Assembly (NCBI GenBank): GCA_023388195.1
Contig: JAEWGR010000125.1
Location: forward strand, 1 to 17,124
Direction: 5' to 3'
Length of the DNA stretch: 17,124 bases
Source: Bacillota bacterium
GTDB lineage: Bacteria > Bacillota > Negativicutes > Sporomusales > Sporomusaceae
The translations under genes were made by a program, and so were the position numbers. Positions 1-7,008 of this stretch are shown here, in pieces; positions within the stretch are counted from its first letter, which is position 1; every line of letters starts with the position of its first letter. The notes below the pieces were generated by a model that was not told the DNA's origin, made no database searches, and saw only the letters and a list, made by a program, of their open reading frames with translations.

Positions 1-1
1 G

Positions 2-388
2 GATCATTTGCACCAGTATGAGGCGCAAACCGGCACCAACGTCAATCTTACTGTCACCGGCGCCGAAAAAATTCCCTTTAGCCCCTATGAACGCAAACAA
101 TTGTTCCATATTTTCCAGGAGTTACTATTCAACATCCGCAAGCATGCCGCAGCAACGCAGGTCAATGTCAGCTTGCGCGAAAGCAGCGAAACCTTTACCC
201 TGACCATTGCTGACAACGGGAAAGGATTTATAGCTGCGGAAAATCTCCGCCAAAAAAAATCGTTCGGTTATAAACTACTGGAACAGGATATCCAATCCAT
301 CGAAGCTGACCTCAAACTTATCAGCATTCCCGGCTCCGGAACCACCGTAACGGTTACGAAAACTAAGAAAAAGGAGCTGCCGTCGTGA
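2..388 (+). CDS. Sensor histidine kinase, NarL/DegS type (C-terminal part only; 5' end outside window)
   Basis: The reading frame is open from the first bases of the window, so this is the last 128 residues of a longer protein. What is visible is a HATPase_c ATP-binding domain. It has an N-box helix (QELLFNIRKHA) of the kind found in HisKA_3 kinases, a G1 box DNGKGF, and a closing GSGTTVTV strand resembling the G2 region. The phosphoacceptor histidine, dimerisation helices and any sensor or membrane part lie upstream and cannot be judged. The stop codon overlaps the GTG start of the LuxR-type response regulator (GTGA), so the two are translationally coupled and very likely form a cognate two-component pair. 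The signal is unknown. Confidence 0.88.
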   Translation, partial: DHLHQYEAQTGTNVNLTVTGAEKIPFSPYERKQLFHIFQELLFNIRKHAAATQVNVSLRESSETFTLTIADNGKGFIAAENLRQKKSFGYKLLEQDIQSIEADLKLISIPGSGTTVTVTKTKKKELPS

Positions 389-1023
389 CTATTAAAGTAT
401 TAATCGTCGACGACCACCTTTTGTCCCGCAAAGGAATCGCCAGCATCCTGTCCGCCAATCCCCTGTTTGAAATCGTCGGCGAGGCAACCAATGGGACCGA
501 AGCGCTGGAAAAAGCGAAACTGCTGCTACCGGATCTCATTTTGATGGACATCCGCATGCCGGATGGCAATGGCCTGGAAGCTACCGGCAGCATTAAATCG
601 GCAATGCCGCATATAAAGATCATTATCCTGAGTGTATCGGACGATGTCCAGGACTTCTTCGAAGCCATAAAACGCGGTGCCCAGGGATATTTGCTCAAGA
701 ATATGGAACCCGAATACTGGCTGGACTATATTGTCAGCATCGTGCAGGGGGAAGCGCCTATATCCCGGGTGCTGGCCGGCAAAATCCTGCAGGAATTTGC
801 CGGCCAGAAGCAGACTGCTCCGGATAACAGATTGTCGGAACGGGAAAAAGAAGTCTTGCAGCTAATCAGCCAGGGGCTTAGCAATAAAGAGATCAGTGAA
901 AATTTATTTCTCAGTGAAAGCACGGTAAAAAATCACCTGCGCAATATCCTGGATAAATTACATCTGCAAAACCGGATGCAATTGATTGCCTTTGCTTATA
1001 AAAACGGCCTGGTTGATAATTAA
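385..1023 (+). CDS. Response regulator, NarL/FixJ (LuxR-type HTH) family
   Basis: This 212-aa protein has a receiver domain (about residues 3-120) followed by a LuxR-type helix-turn-helix (about 148-208). The acidic pocket is D9/D10, the phosphoacceptor is D55 in LILMDIRMPDG, the switch residue is S83, and the conserved lysine is K105 (YLLKN). The DNA-binding part shows the usual LSEREKEVLQLI start and the SESTVKNHLRNIL recognition helix. The start is GTG at 385, preceded by AAGGAG (371-376) at 8-nt spacing and overlapping the kinase stop by 4 bp. It should be phosphorylated by that kinase and act as a transcription factor. Its targets are not evident here. A hairpin at 1091-1128 follows it. 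Confidence 0.95.
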   Translation: MTIKVLIVDDHLLSRKGIASILSANPLFEIVGEATNGTEALEKAKLLLPDLILMDIRMPDGNGLEATGSIKSAMPHIKIIILSVSDDVQDFFEAIKRGAQGYLLKNMEPEYWLDYIVSIVQGEAPISRVLAGKILQEFAGQKQTAPDNRLSEREKEVLQLISQGLSNKEISENLFLSESTVKNHLRNILDKLHLQNRMQLIAFAYKNGLVDN

Positions 1024-1090
1024 CTGGCTGCAATAACCCCAAAACACATTGATTACTGGCGAAATATTTATACCTGCTTAAAACAGCAAC

Positions 1091-1128
1091 GTAAAGGCTG
1101 AACGCAACCATGTGCGTTCAGCCTTTAC
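1091..1128. terminator. Perfect 16-bp hairpin between converging operons
   Basis: Arms GTAAAGGCTGAACGCA (1091-1106) and its exact complement (1113-1128) enclose a 6-nt loop. It lies 67 nt after the response-regulator stop on the plus strand and 79 nt after the nitrogenase-like gene stop on the minus strand. There is no clean U-tract on the plus side. On the minus side the stem is followed by TTGCTGTTTT. It probably separates the two converging transcripts; whether termination is intrinsic is uncertain. Confidence 0.7.
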
Positions 1129-1138
1129 TGTAGGGTCA

Positions 1139-1192
1139 GGCTTGACTTATGCAAACAATTGACTTATTTCAAGTAGAACGATGAGTCAAGCC
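1139..1192. repeat. Inverted and direct repeat cluster in the 3' region of the nitrogenase-like operon
   Basis: GGCTTGACT (1139-1147) and its complement AGTCAAGCC (1184-1192) form 9-bp arms around a 36-nt interior. TTGACTTAT occurs twice as a direct repeat (1142-1150 and 1159-1167). The interior also holds a small ACTT/AAGT hairpin. On the minus strand this lies just after the stop at 1208, so it may be a structured 3' UTR. Function unknown. Confidence 0.45.
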
Positions 1193-1207
1193 CGGCAATC
1201 CCATTGG

Positions 1208-2506
1208 TTATCTGTTTTGCTGACAAAAACGAATATACTGGTTCCACAGGCGCTCGGTCATATGGCAGGCGCCGCGCAAGCCCATAAACGGCAGCCCGGT
1301 CAAGATGACCTCATCATATACGGGCATGGCGATGGTCTGGCAAAGCACGCCTGCTGCCGCCCGCTGCTGCAGGATAGCTTTTTCATTGCTGCTGCCCAGA
1401 AGCAGACCGGCCGTCATTCCAGCCAGGTGCTGTTCAATGGCCTGGCCGTCGGTTTGCCCGTTCCAAACGGTATCCAGGCACTGCGGGCTGGAATAAGGCG
1501 CAGCCCCGTCGTGGAGCACAGCCGTCAGCGGGCCGGTGTCGGCCCACTCGGCGGCCAGCGCCTGCGCCAGACCCAAGGCAACGGAAGAGGGCGCGGCAAC
1601 CAGCGTGCTCTCAAACCACATTTCACCCCATTGCCGCTGCAGTTCCCGCACCGCCGGCCGGAGGCGGCCATAGAGGGCGTCGATTTCCTGCTGCACGGCC
1701 TGGTGGCAGGCCGCATCCGGCCCCACCGCCTGGCCGATTGTTTCCAGCCACTGCCGGGAACCTTCCAGACCGTACGGCGGCAGCGGCGCCAGATAGGGCA
1801 TACCGTATTCCCGCTGCAGCAACAGCGCCAGATCTTGCCCCAGTTCCTGATGAATTACGAGATTAAGTTCCGCCTGGGTCATAGCGGCGATCTCGGCGAC
1901 ACTGCTGCCTGCTCCCGGGCAAGTCTGCACCTGATACCCGGCCAGCGCCAGCAGGCGCTGCAGTTCCTGCAGATCGTTAGCCCCATTATAGTAACCGGCC
2001 CCGGCCCCCAGGATATTGATGGTGCGGGGCGTTATGTTACCGCGCGGCCGGAGCGGCATAGCCGCCAGATAAGCCCTGGCCGCCGCCCGGTATCCCTCCC
2101 AAAAGCCCCCGATCAAACCGCCGCTGTCGATGCATACCACCGGACAAGACAGCTCCGCCTGGGCGGCAATGCCGGCAAGATCGTCGCCAATCAGACTAAC
2201 GGCGCAGCTGTTTTCAATGAAGATAACCGACGGACAGGAGGACTGGCGTATGGAGTGCAATATATCCAGCAGATATTCTTCTGTGCCATACACGATCGCC
2301 GTATGACCAGGCTGGGTGCAAAAAAGCCGGTTGCTGATCGTGGGACAGGATTTTTCCAGATGCCGGAGCGCATAAAAGTAACACCACAGGGGGCCGTTGA
2401 CCACCATCGCCGCCCCGGGAATACCGGCAAAAAAGGCCATCGCCCCGGTTAGCGCGCAGGCATTAGCCTCGGTGCACGCATTATTCCATTGCTCGTTACC
2501 AGCCAT
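1208..2506 (-). CDS. Nitrogenase component 1-like protein, NifK-like subunit of an uncharacterised complex
   Basis: This 432-aa protein belongs to the nitrogenase component 1 superfamily (NifD/K, BchN/B, CfbD and relatives), whose members form reductase cores fed electrons by a NifH-like ATPase. Visible landmarks are C17, GPLWC with C42, the VYGTEEYLLD stretch (72-81) and ENSCAVSLIGDD with C101. The cysteine spacing of 25 and 59 is close to NifK's P-cluster ligands (25 and 58). At about 430 aa it is shorter than NifK. The chosen ATG (2504-2506) has a GGGAGGGG site just upstream and overlaps the previous gene by 11 bp; the longer open frame to 2641 has no such support. No NifH-like or assembly gene is in the window, so the substrate is unknown. 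The family call is firm and the function open. Confidence 0.85.
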   Translation of the reverse strand: MAGNEQWNNACTEANACALTGAMAFFAGIPGAAMVVNGPLWCYFYALRHLEKSCPTISNRLFCTQPGHTAIVYGTEEYLLDILHSIRQSSCPSVIFIENSCAVSLIGDDLAGIAAQAELSCPVVCIDSGGLIGGFWEGYRAAARAYLAAMPLRPRGNITPRTINILGAGAGYYNGANDLQELQRLLALAGYQVQTCPGAGSSVAEIAAMTQAELNLVIHQELGQDLALLLQREYGMPYLAPLPPYGLEGSRQWLETIGQAVGPDAACHQAVQQEIDALYGRLRPAVRELQRQWGEMWFESTLVAAPSSVALGLAQALAAEWADTGPLTAVLHDGAAPYSSPQCLDTVWNGQTDGQAIEQHLAGMTAGLLLGSSNEKAILQQRAAAGVLCQTIAMPVYDEVILTGLPFMGLRGACHMTERLWNQYIRFCQQNR

Positions 2507-3806
2507 AAATAACCCCTCCCTGCTGCTCAGACCGTTTTGCCAGCCGCGCCAGTTTGCCCAGCAGGTTAACCAGACCGCCCACGCCCAGCGGCGGCAGCAT
2601 CGGCAGAAAAAGCTGCCGTTTGCTCTCGTCCTCCAGTTCATGGGTCGTAACCAGGAGGTCGGCCGCCCGGAGCAGGGCTTCCCCGTCCTGTTCCCCGACT
2701 ATCGGCAGCTCAGCATACAGGGGATATGGACTGAGTTCCTGCCGCAGGGCCCCTGCCTGACCGCTGAGGCTGCCAAACAATACCACACCGGTCAGCTTTA
2801 CCCCTGCCAGTACGAATAACTCTGTGATCCAGTCCCAATCGGCGGCAAGCAGCGGACGGCCCAGGCAAAATACCACCCCCAGGCCCTGCAGCGCCGGACG
2901 GCACCGGGCAGCGTGCCCTTGCAGCCGCTCGTTCTGCTCCGCCTCAGCCAGCACGGCCTGGTCCTTCCGGTCCAGTATTGTTCCCAGTTCCGCAAGCCAG
3001 GCTTTCGTTCCCCGCCAGCCCACCGGATAATCGCGGTCCAGAAAGGGAATCCCGAATTTTGTCTGCAAAGCGGCAGCCAGGCGGCGCATATAGGCAAAGG
3101 CCTGGGAACTGCCGCCCAGCGGCAGGGTCAGGGCCGTGGCTGGCAGCTGCCGTATTTCGGCCAGCGAGGCATAGCCCGGAAAACGGCACTCTACCGCCAG
3201 TTCGAAAGGCGTGACCAGGGTTGTGATCTCTTTGGCATAGGCGCCGTTAGGGCCGCCGCAGTCCCCCAATAGGGTGATCCTGCCGGCACAAGCCGGCTGG
3301 GGCTGCATAAACCGCTCCATCAGGGCATGGGCGGCATGGTAAAAGCCGCCGTGATATTCGCCGTCCAAAAAACCGCTGCCGGAAATAGACAGCACCGGTA
3401 TCCCCCATACCCGCTCCGCTTCCTGGGCCGTGGCCTGGGTATCGTCACCAATCACGCCGGCCACACAGGAGTTGGCAACCATAATATATTCCGGTTTGTA
3501 CCGCTCCACAACATAGTCCAGGCACTGGCGCAATTGATCTGACCCGCCGAAGATGGAGTGCTCTTCCCGTAAATTGCTGGTGATCAGGGGCGCGGTATAC
3601 TGCGTAGCCCCGGCGCTGCCGCGGGCCAGCGAGTAGTAATAACCGCCCACCTCCATCTGGCGCGCGATATGGCCGCAGGCTTTCGGACTGTGATATACCA
3701 CTGCGGCACCCTGGTTATGCCCCACTGCCCGCCAGACTCCCGGCAGGCTGCAGCTGTAGCTGTATTCCCGTTTTGTCGATACCATGTAGCGCTTGCTCAT
3801 CGCCAT
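2496..3806 (-). CDS. Nitrogenase component 1-like protein, NifD-like subunit of an uncharacterised complex
   Basis: This 436-aa protein is the partner of the downstream nitrogenase-like gene. It shows C19 (YSCSLPG), C44 (SPKACGH), an SNLREEHSIFGGSDQL stretch matching the superfamily's conserved FGG loop (about 77-92), and C114 in NSCVAGVIGDD. The spacing of 25 and 70 resembles NifD's P-cluster cysteines (26 and 66). I see no counterpart of the cysteine and histidine that hold FeMo-cofactor in NifD, so N2 reduction is not supported. An FeS-cluster heterodimer reducing another substrate is the inference. The start at 3806 has AAGGAG (3816-3821) 9 nt upstream; a second in-frame ATG lies two codons later. 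It begins 43 bp after the kdpE-like stop and so appears to be in the kdpDE-like operon. Confidence 0.86.
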   Translation of the reverse strand: MAMSKRYMVSTKREYSYSCSLPGVWRAVGHNQGAAVVYHSPKACGHIARQMEVGGYYYSLARGSAGATQYTAPLITSNLREEHSIFGGSDQLRQCLDYVVERYKPEYIMVANSCVAGVIGDDTQATAQEAERVWGIPVLSISGSGFLDGEYHGGFYHAAHALMERFMQPQPACAGRITLLGDCGGPNGAYAKEITTLVTPFELAVECRFPGYASLAEIRQLPATALTLPLGGSSQAFAYMRRLAAALQTKFGIPFLDRDYPVGWRGTKAWLAELGTILDRKDQAVLAEAEQNERLQGHAARCRPALQGLGVVFCLGRPLLAADWDWITELFVLAGVKLTGVVLFGSLSGQAGALRQELSPYPLYAELPIVGEQDGEALLRAADLLVTTHELEDESKRQLFLPMLPPLGVGGLVNLLGKLARLAKRSEQQGGVIYGW

Positions 3807-3849
3807 AATACGCAGCTCCTTTTTCCAAAGGGGATGTCACTAATGCCGT

Positions 3850-4557
3850 TCACTCATCTGCGAGCCGGTAGCCAACCCCTATTTCGGTCAGGATATATCT
3901 CGGTTTGGCCGGATTTTTCTCGATTTTCCTTCTCAGCCCGGCCATGAGGGCCCGCAGGGCCTGGGTATCGCTGCCATAGCCTACACCCCAGACCTCCTTC
4001 AGAATTTGCTTTGTTGTCAGCACTTTGCCTATATTTTTGAAAAATAGCGTCAGCAGGTTATATTCCATAGGTGTAACATGGGTTTCCCGGCCATCTACGT
4101 AGAGCAGCCGTTTATCAAGGTCAATCTGCAAACCGCCGGTCTGGAGGATACTCTGCTGTTTGTTACCGTTTTTTTGTTTATATAAATAACGCAGCACCAC
4201 ACGGATCCGGGCAAACAGCTCGGTTGCGGAAAACGGCTTTGTCAAATAGTCATCTGCTCCCAGATCCAGGGCCGCCGCCTTCTCCTTATCCTGGTCCCGG
4301 GCGGAAATGACGATAATCGGCATATCCGACCAGGCCCGCACTTTCCTGATGATCTCCATGCCGTCAATATCCGGAAGTCCCAGATCAAGCAGCATCAGGT
4401 CGATCGGTTCGGATACCAGGGTGCTCAGGGCACTTTCCCCGTTGCTGGCAGCAATGTGCCGGAAGCCCTCGGCCTGCAGCAAATAGCAGATATAGTTTCG
4501 GATCTGCCTGTCGTCCTCAACCGTAAGGACATATGTATTATGGGGATTTATGATCAT
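3850..4557 (-). CDS. kdpE: KdpE-like response regulator (OmpR/PhoB family)
   Basis: This 235-aa protein has a receiver domain (about 8-120) with acidic residues E14/D15/D16, phosphoacceptor D58 (LMLLDLGLPD), S85 and K107. A winged-helix DNA-binding domain follows, ending in the KdpE-like stretch RYILTEIGVGYRL. Proteins of this family bind direct repeats with about one helical turn spacing. The start overlaps the end of the kinase gene by 20 bp, and GGAGG sits only 3 nt before the ATG, closer than usual; no better start is visible. No kdpFABC potassium pump genes are in the window. Instead two nitrogenase-like genes follow 43 bp downstream, so this regulator may serve another purpose than K+ uptake. 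The CTCACA repeats at 6177-6193 and 8635-8682 are candidate sites. Confidence 0.88.
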   Translation of the reverse strand: MIINPHNTYVLTVEDDRQIRNYICYLLQAEGFRHIAASNGESALSTLVSEPIDLMLLDLGLPDIDGMEIIRKVRAWSDMPIIVISARDQDKEKAAALDLGADDYLTKPFSATELFARIRVVLRYLYKQKNGNKQQSILQTGGLQIDLDKRLLYVDGRETHVTPMEYNLLTLFFKNIGKVLTTKQILKEVWGVGYGSDTQALRALMAGLRRKIEKNPAKPRYILTEIGVGYRLADE

Positions 4558-6109
4558 TCACCTCCAGGGGGAGCGTAAAGATAAGCTCTGCTCCCGGGCC
4601 ATTCGTGCAGTTGCGGGCCGTTATCGTTCCGCCATGGGCCTTCACCACCGCATCGCATATGGGCAGCCCCAGGCCAATACCGGGCTGCGCATCAGCATGC
4701 CTGACCCGCGATGTATAAAACATCTGAAAGACATGGGGCAGCTCAGAGACCGCAATGCCCTCCCCGTTGTCGCGCACCGAAAAAACAGCATACCCTTTAA
4801 CGGCGTCCTTGGTTACGGTAACACCGATTTCTTTGTGAAGAGCGGTGTGCTTGATGGCATTATCCAAAAGATTGATCAACACCTGCCTGATCAGTTTGGC
4901 GTCCATAGGCACAAGCAACAGCTCTTCAGGTACATGTACCGCAATTTCATATTCCGGATAATACCGGGAAATATGGCGGATCGCCGCCCCAACGACCTCT
5001 TCGGCGGCTTCCTCCTGTTTGTTGAGCACCAGTCTCCCGTCCTGCAAACGGGTCAGGCTCAAGATGTTCTCAACCAAAGAATGCAACCAGTTGGCATCTT
5101 TATGGATTCCCGCCATCAGCGGGTAGCGCCGGTCAGCCGTTGCCGTCATATTCAGCAGCATTTCCGATGTGCCGATGATACCGGCAAGCGGGGTGCGCAA
5201 GTCATGGGAAATGGAGCGCAGCAGATTACCGCGAAAGCGCTCCTGGGCGATTTCCTCATTAAACTTTAGCCGCTGTTGTGTGGCCCGGAACCGGTCTGTT
5301 GCCAAAGCGGTACTTTCGATCATAGCGTGCAGCATGCGGATTTGCGATTCGTTCATGTCTTTGGCCGCTGTTTGCGGCACCCGGATAATCCCGAGTGTTG
5401 TTTCCCGCCCATAGATGGGCCAGTCATAGAACTCCGGACCCATATCACAATCGGTTTTCAGCTCCGCGATCCTGCGCATCAGGGCGTCCACATCCGCTAT
5501 CTCCCGACGAATCTGCTTTTGAAGAGAAATCTGCTGGCTAAAGGTCTTCTCCGGTTTTCCATTGGCATCAAACCATAGACAGCCCACGTTGCTGTTCAGC
5601 ATTTTGCTGATTGCGCTTGTTGCAATCCTGGCAATATCATGAATATCTGCCGCCTCGGTAAGATGGTTGGTCAAAGTATACAGTAGCTTGGTACCGGTTT
5701 CTTTTTCACGGGCTTCTATGGCATTTTGCCTGGCATGGGTGGTGAGGGTACTTGTGACCAGCGCCGCAATTGTCATAATAATAAACGGGATAATATATCT
5801 GTGGGCCTGTACGGAAAAAGTAAAAAACGGATCGACAAATAAGAAGTTAAAGAAAAAAGACGCAAGTAAAGAAGCAAGGATACCGAAAACATAGCCATCA
5901 GTAAAACGTGCTGTTAACAAAACGGCCAAAAGGTAGACAATTGCAATATTGGTTTCCAATAAGCCCACCGCGCGAAAAAAATAGCCGATAGCGGAAGCGG
6001 TCATTACCAAGCCCAGCATAATGCCTGCCTGGTAAACGATCGCACCTGCACTAACGTCTTGTCTCACGGTCTGTATTGATTCCGCAATGCTTTGCCTCAT
6101 AGTCTTCAT
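4538..6109 (-). CDS. kdpD: KdpD-like sensor histidine kinase lacking the N-terminal KdpD/USP domains
   Basis: This 523-aa inner-membrane kinase corresponds to the C-terminal part of KdpD. It has a DUF4118-type membrane region of closely spaced hydrophobic segments (about residues 25-122), a GAF-like region (about 140-270), HisKA with H302 in SISHDLRTPL, and HATPase with the N-box LINLLDNAIKH, G1 DNGEGI and GIGLGLPI. Full KdpD is about 900 aa; the N-terminal ATP-binding and universal-stress domains are absent. The ATG at 6107-6109 is preferred to the GTG at 6181: the longer version adds a non-hydrophobic, cysteine-bearing tail encoded across the CTCACA repeats, while a purine-rich GAGAGAGGG (6121-6129) precedes 6109. 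The binding site is weak, so the start is uncertain. It is coupled to the KdpE-like gene by a 20-bp overlap. Confidence 0.87.
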   Translation of the reverse strand: MKTMRQSIAESIQTVRQDVSAGAIVYQAGIMLGLVMTASAIGYFFRAVGLLETNIAIVYLLAVLLTARFTDGYVFGILASLLASFFFNFLFVDPFFTFSVQAHRYIIPFIIMTIAALVTSTLTTHARQNAIEAREKETGTKLLYTLTNHLTEAADIHDIARIATSAISKMLNSNVGCLWFDANGKPEKTFSQQISLQKQIRREIADVDALMRRIAELKTDCDMGPEFYDWPIYGRETTLGIIRVPQTAAKDMNESQIRMLHAMIESTALATDRFRATQQRLKFNEEIAQERFRGNLLRSISHDLRTPLAGIIGTSEMLLNMTATADRRYPLMAGIHKDANWLHSLVENILSLTRLQDGRLVLNKQEEAAEEVVGAAIRHISRYYPEYEIAVHVPEELLLVPMDAKLIRQVLINLLDNAIKHTALHKEIGVTVTKDAVKGYAVFSVRDNGEGIAVSELPHVFQMFYTSRVRHADAQPGIGLGLPICDAVVKAHGGTITARNCTNGPGAELIFTLPLEVNDHKSP

Positions 6110-6176
6110 TATGGCGTAAGCCCTCTCTCTTGTAGTAGGATTCGCAAGGCAGCAAAATAGCCCGTTAACACAGTTT

Positions 6177-6193
6177 CTCACACCATACTCACA
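6177..6193 (+). promoter_or_regulatory. Direct-repeat regulator site CTCACA-N5-CTCACA
   Basis: Hexamers CTCACA at 6177-6182 and 6188-6193 have an 11-bp period, the layout bound by OmpR/PhoB-family dimers. The 17-mer is identical to the minus-strand copy at 8635-8651. The site ends 10 bp before TATAAT on the plus strand and overlaps where a -35 would be. On the minus strand it lies 68-84 bp upstream of the kdpD-like start, so it may influence both directions. Confidence 0.65.
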
Positions 6194-6203
6194 GCATTTT
6201 TGC

Positions 6204-6209
6204 TATAAT
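6204..6209 (+). promoter_or_regulatory. -10 box (TG-extended TATAAT) of an activator-type promoter
   Basis: TGCTATAAT gives a consensus -10 with a TG extension. There is no recognisable -35 at 17 bp (6181-6186 reads CACCAT). The CTCACA repeats ending 10 bp upstream take that place, as in PhoB-type promoters. Transcription would start near 6216 and read into the 139-aa gene with a leader of about 96 nt. The same arrangement precedes mreB. Confidence 0.62.
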
Positions 6210-6287
6210 AACCCTTAATGAAATAGTTGCTTGATCAGTCATATAGCGATTGCCTTCCCGGCAAGCCGCTGCACGATTTGGAAGGAG

Positions 6288-6306
6288 GCTCCCGGCCACT
6301 CGGAGC
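6288..6306 (+). promoter_or_regulatory. Small hairpin covering the ribosome binding site of the 139-aa gene
   Basis: GCTCC (6288-6292) can pair with GGAGC (6302-6306), which contains the GGAG proposed as ribosome binding site for the ATG at 6312. A second GGAGG (6284-6288) lies directly before the left arm. The short stem could limit translation, but it is only 5 bp and may be chance. Confidence 0.3.
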
Positions 6307-6311
6307 AAATT

Positions 6312-6731
6312 ATGCAAAGTAAAAATGGATATCCATGTTTAAGTGACTGTCATGCCGCAAGGGCTGCCGGTAGTCCGCCCTGCTGTTGGGAGATTCCGCC
6401 GGGGCTGACAACAGAAGAAATGGAAGGGTTTATTCACAAACTCATAGTGTCCCGGGCTCCCAGTGAAGCCGCCAAGGCCTGTCCCCTTATCGTCAAAACC
6501 GGAGGTTTGAGGCTTACCGAAATAGGCGCTCTAGCCAGACGCCTGGAACTCGGCGGGGTTGATGCCATACTGGTGGTCTCCTCAAAACCCGGCGTGTTGG
6601 CTTACATTGCAAAAAAGCTCAAAAACTCCGCTACCCTGCCTGACATGATAAAATTCCTGTTAGTACCACTGGCAGACACGCTGCAGCTCATGTCAGAGAG
6701 GGTATGTTGCAGACTGGCAAGGCGCATCTGA
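6312..6731 (+). CDS. Unrecognised 139-aa cysteine-rich protein
   Basis: I do not recognise a family. The protein has a cysteine-bearing N-terminus (PCLSDC at about 8-13, then PPCC), a middle part of alternating helix- and strand-like character (GGLRLTEIGALARRLELGG, then VDAILVVSS), and a C-terminal stretch ending VCCRLARRI. No signal peptide or membrane segment is obvious. The ATG at 6312 was chosen for GGAG at 6302-6305 with 6-nt spacing; the frame is open upstream to a TTG at 6231 without a ribosome site. It is the only plus-strand gene between 1023 and the right end. It is divergent from the kdpD-like gene, and its promoter nearly duplicates that of mreB. The clustered cysteines could bind metal or be redox-active (inference). 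Confidence 0.6.
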   Translation: MQSKNGYPCLSDCHAARAAGSPPCCWEIPPGLTTEEMEGFIHKLIVSRAPSEAAKACPLIVKTGGLRLTEIGALARRLELGGVDAILVVSSKPGVLAYIAKKLKNSATLPDMIKFLLVPLADTLQLMSERVCCRLARRI

Positions 6732-6853
6732 CTGAACATCCTTATTTTTCCTGCCTCTTTAGTATACCAACAGACAGGTGAAAGTACAATCCTCTGACCC
6801 GGATGCGGGCGCCAGCATTGATTTCCCGGCAAAAACCACAACAACAATATAGT

Positions 6854-6896
6854 AAAAACAAGGCCATTGCATTCCTTTTGCACTGGCCTTGTTTTT
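6854..6896. terminator. Bidirectional rho-independent terminator
   Basis: A 13-bp perfect stem (AAAAACAAGGCCA at 6854-6866, complement at 6884-6896) has a 17-nt loop and T-rich tails on both strands (TTTTTCTTA on plus, TTTTTACTA on minus). It lies between the converging 139-aa gene (stop 6731) and the ACT-domain gene (stop 7009) and can end both transcripts. Confidence 0.88.
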
Positions 6897-6974
6897 CTTA
6901 TCCGACGAGTTAAGACTCCCTACTATAGGCGGCGTCTGTTCAGATGGAGTTGAGTCTCGGCCTGAACCCCCGCG

Positions 6975-6993
6975 GTTTCAGCTGTGCTGAAAC
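6975..6993. terminator. Compact perfect hairpin after the ACT-domain gene
   Basis: GTTTCAGC and GCTGAAAC form an 8-bp stem with a 3-nt loop, 16 nt beyond the stop of the ACT-domain gene on the minus strand. No U-tract follows on either strand, so it may protect the 3' end or help termination together with the strong terminator at 6854-6896. Confidence 0.45.
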
Positions 6994-7008
6994 AAGTTCA
7001 CTAAGCGA

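Noticed and set aside
1181..2452. Long plus-strand ORF of 423 codons
   Set aside because: It lies antisense to the NifK-like gene, has no ribosome site, and its translation is rich in R, Q, P and H as expected for a GC-rich antisense shadow.
1208..3806. True molybdenum nitrogenase (nifDK)
   Set aside because: Both proteins are shorter, FeMo-cofactor ligand motifs are not seen, and no nifH, nifE, nifN or nifB is in the window.
6110..6181. GTG start at 6181 for the kdpD-like gene
   Set aside because: The extension covers the conserved CTCACA regulator site, lacks a ribosome site and adds residues unlike a kinase N-terminus.
6602..6883. Minus-strand ORF of 93 codons after the 139-aa gene
   Set aside because: It overlaps that gene antisense, has no supporting start signals, and its upstream end runs into the bidirectional terminator.
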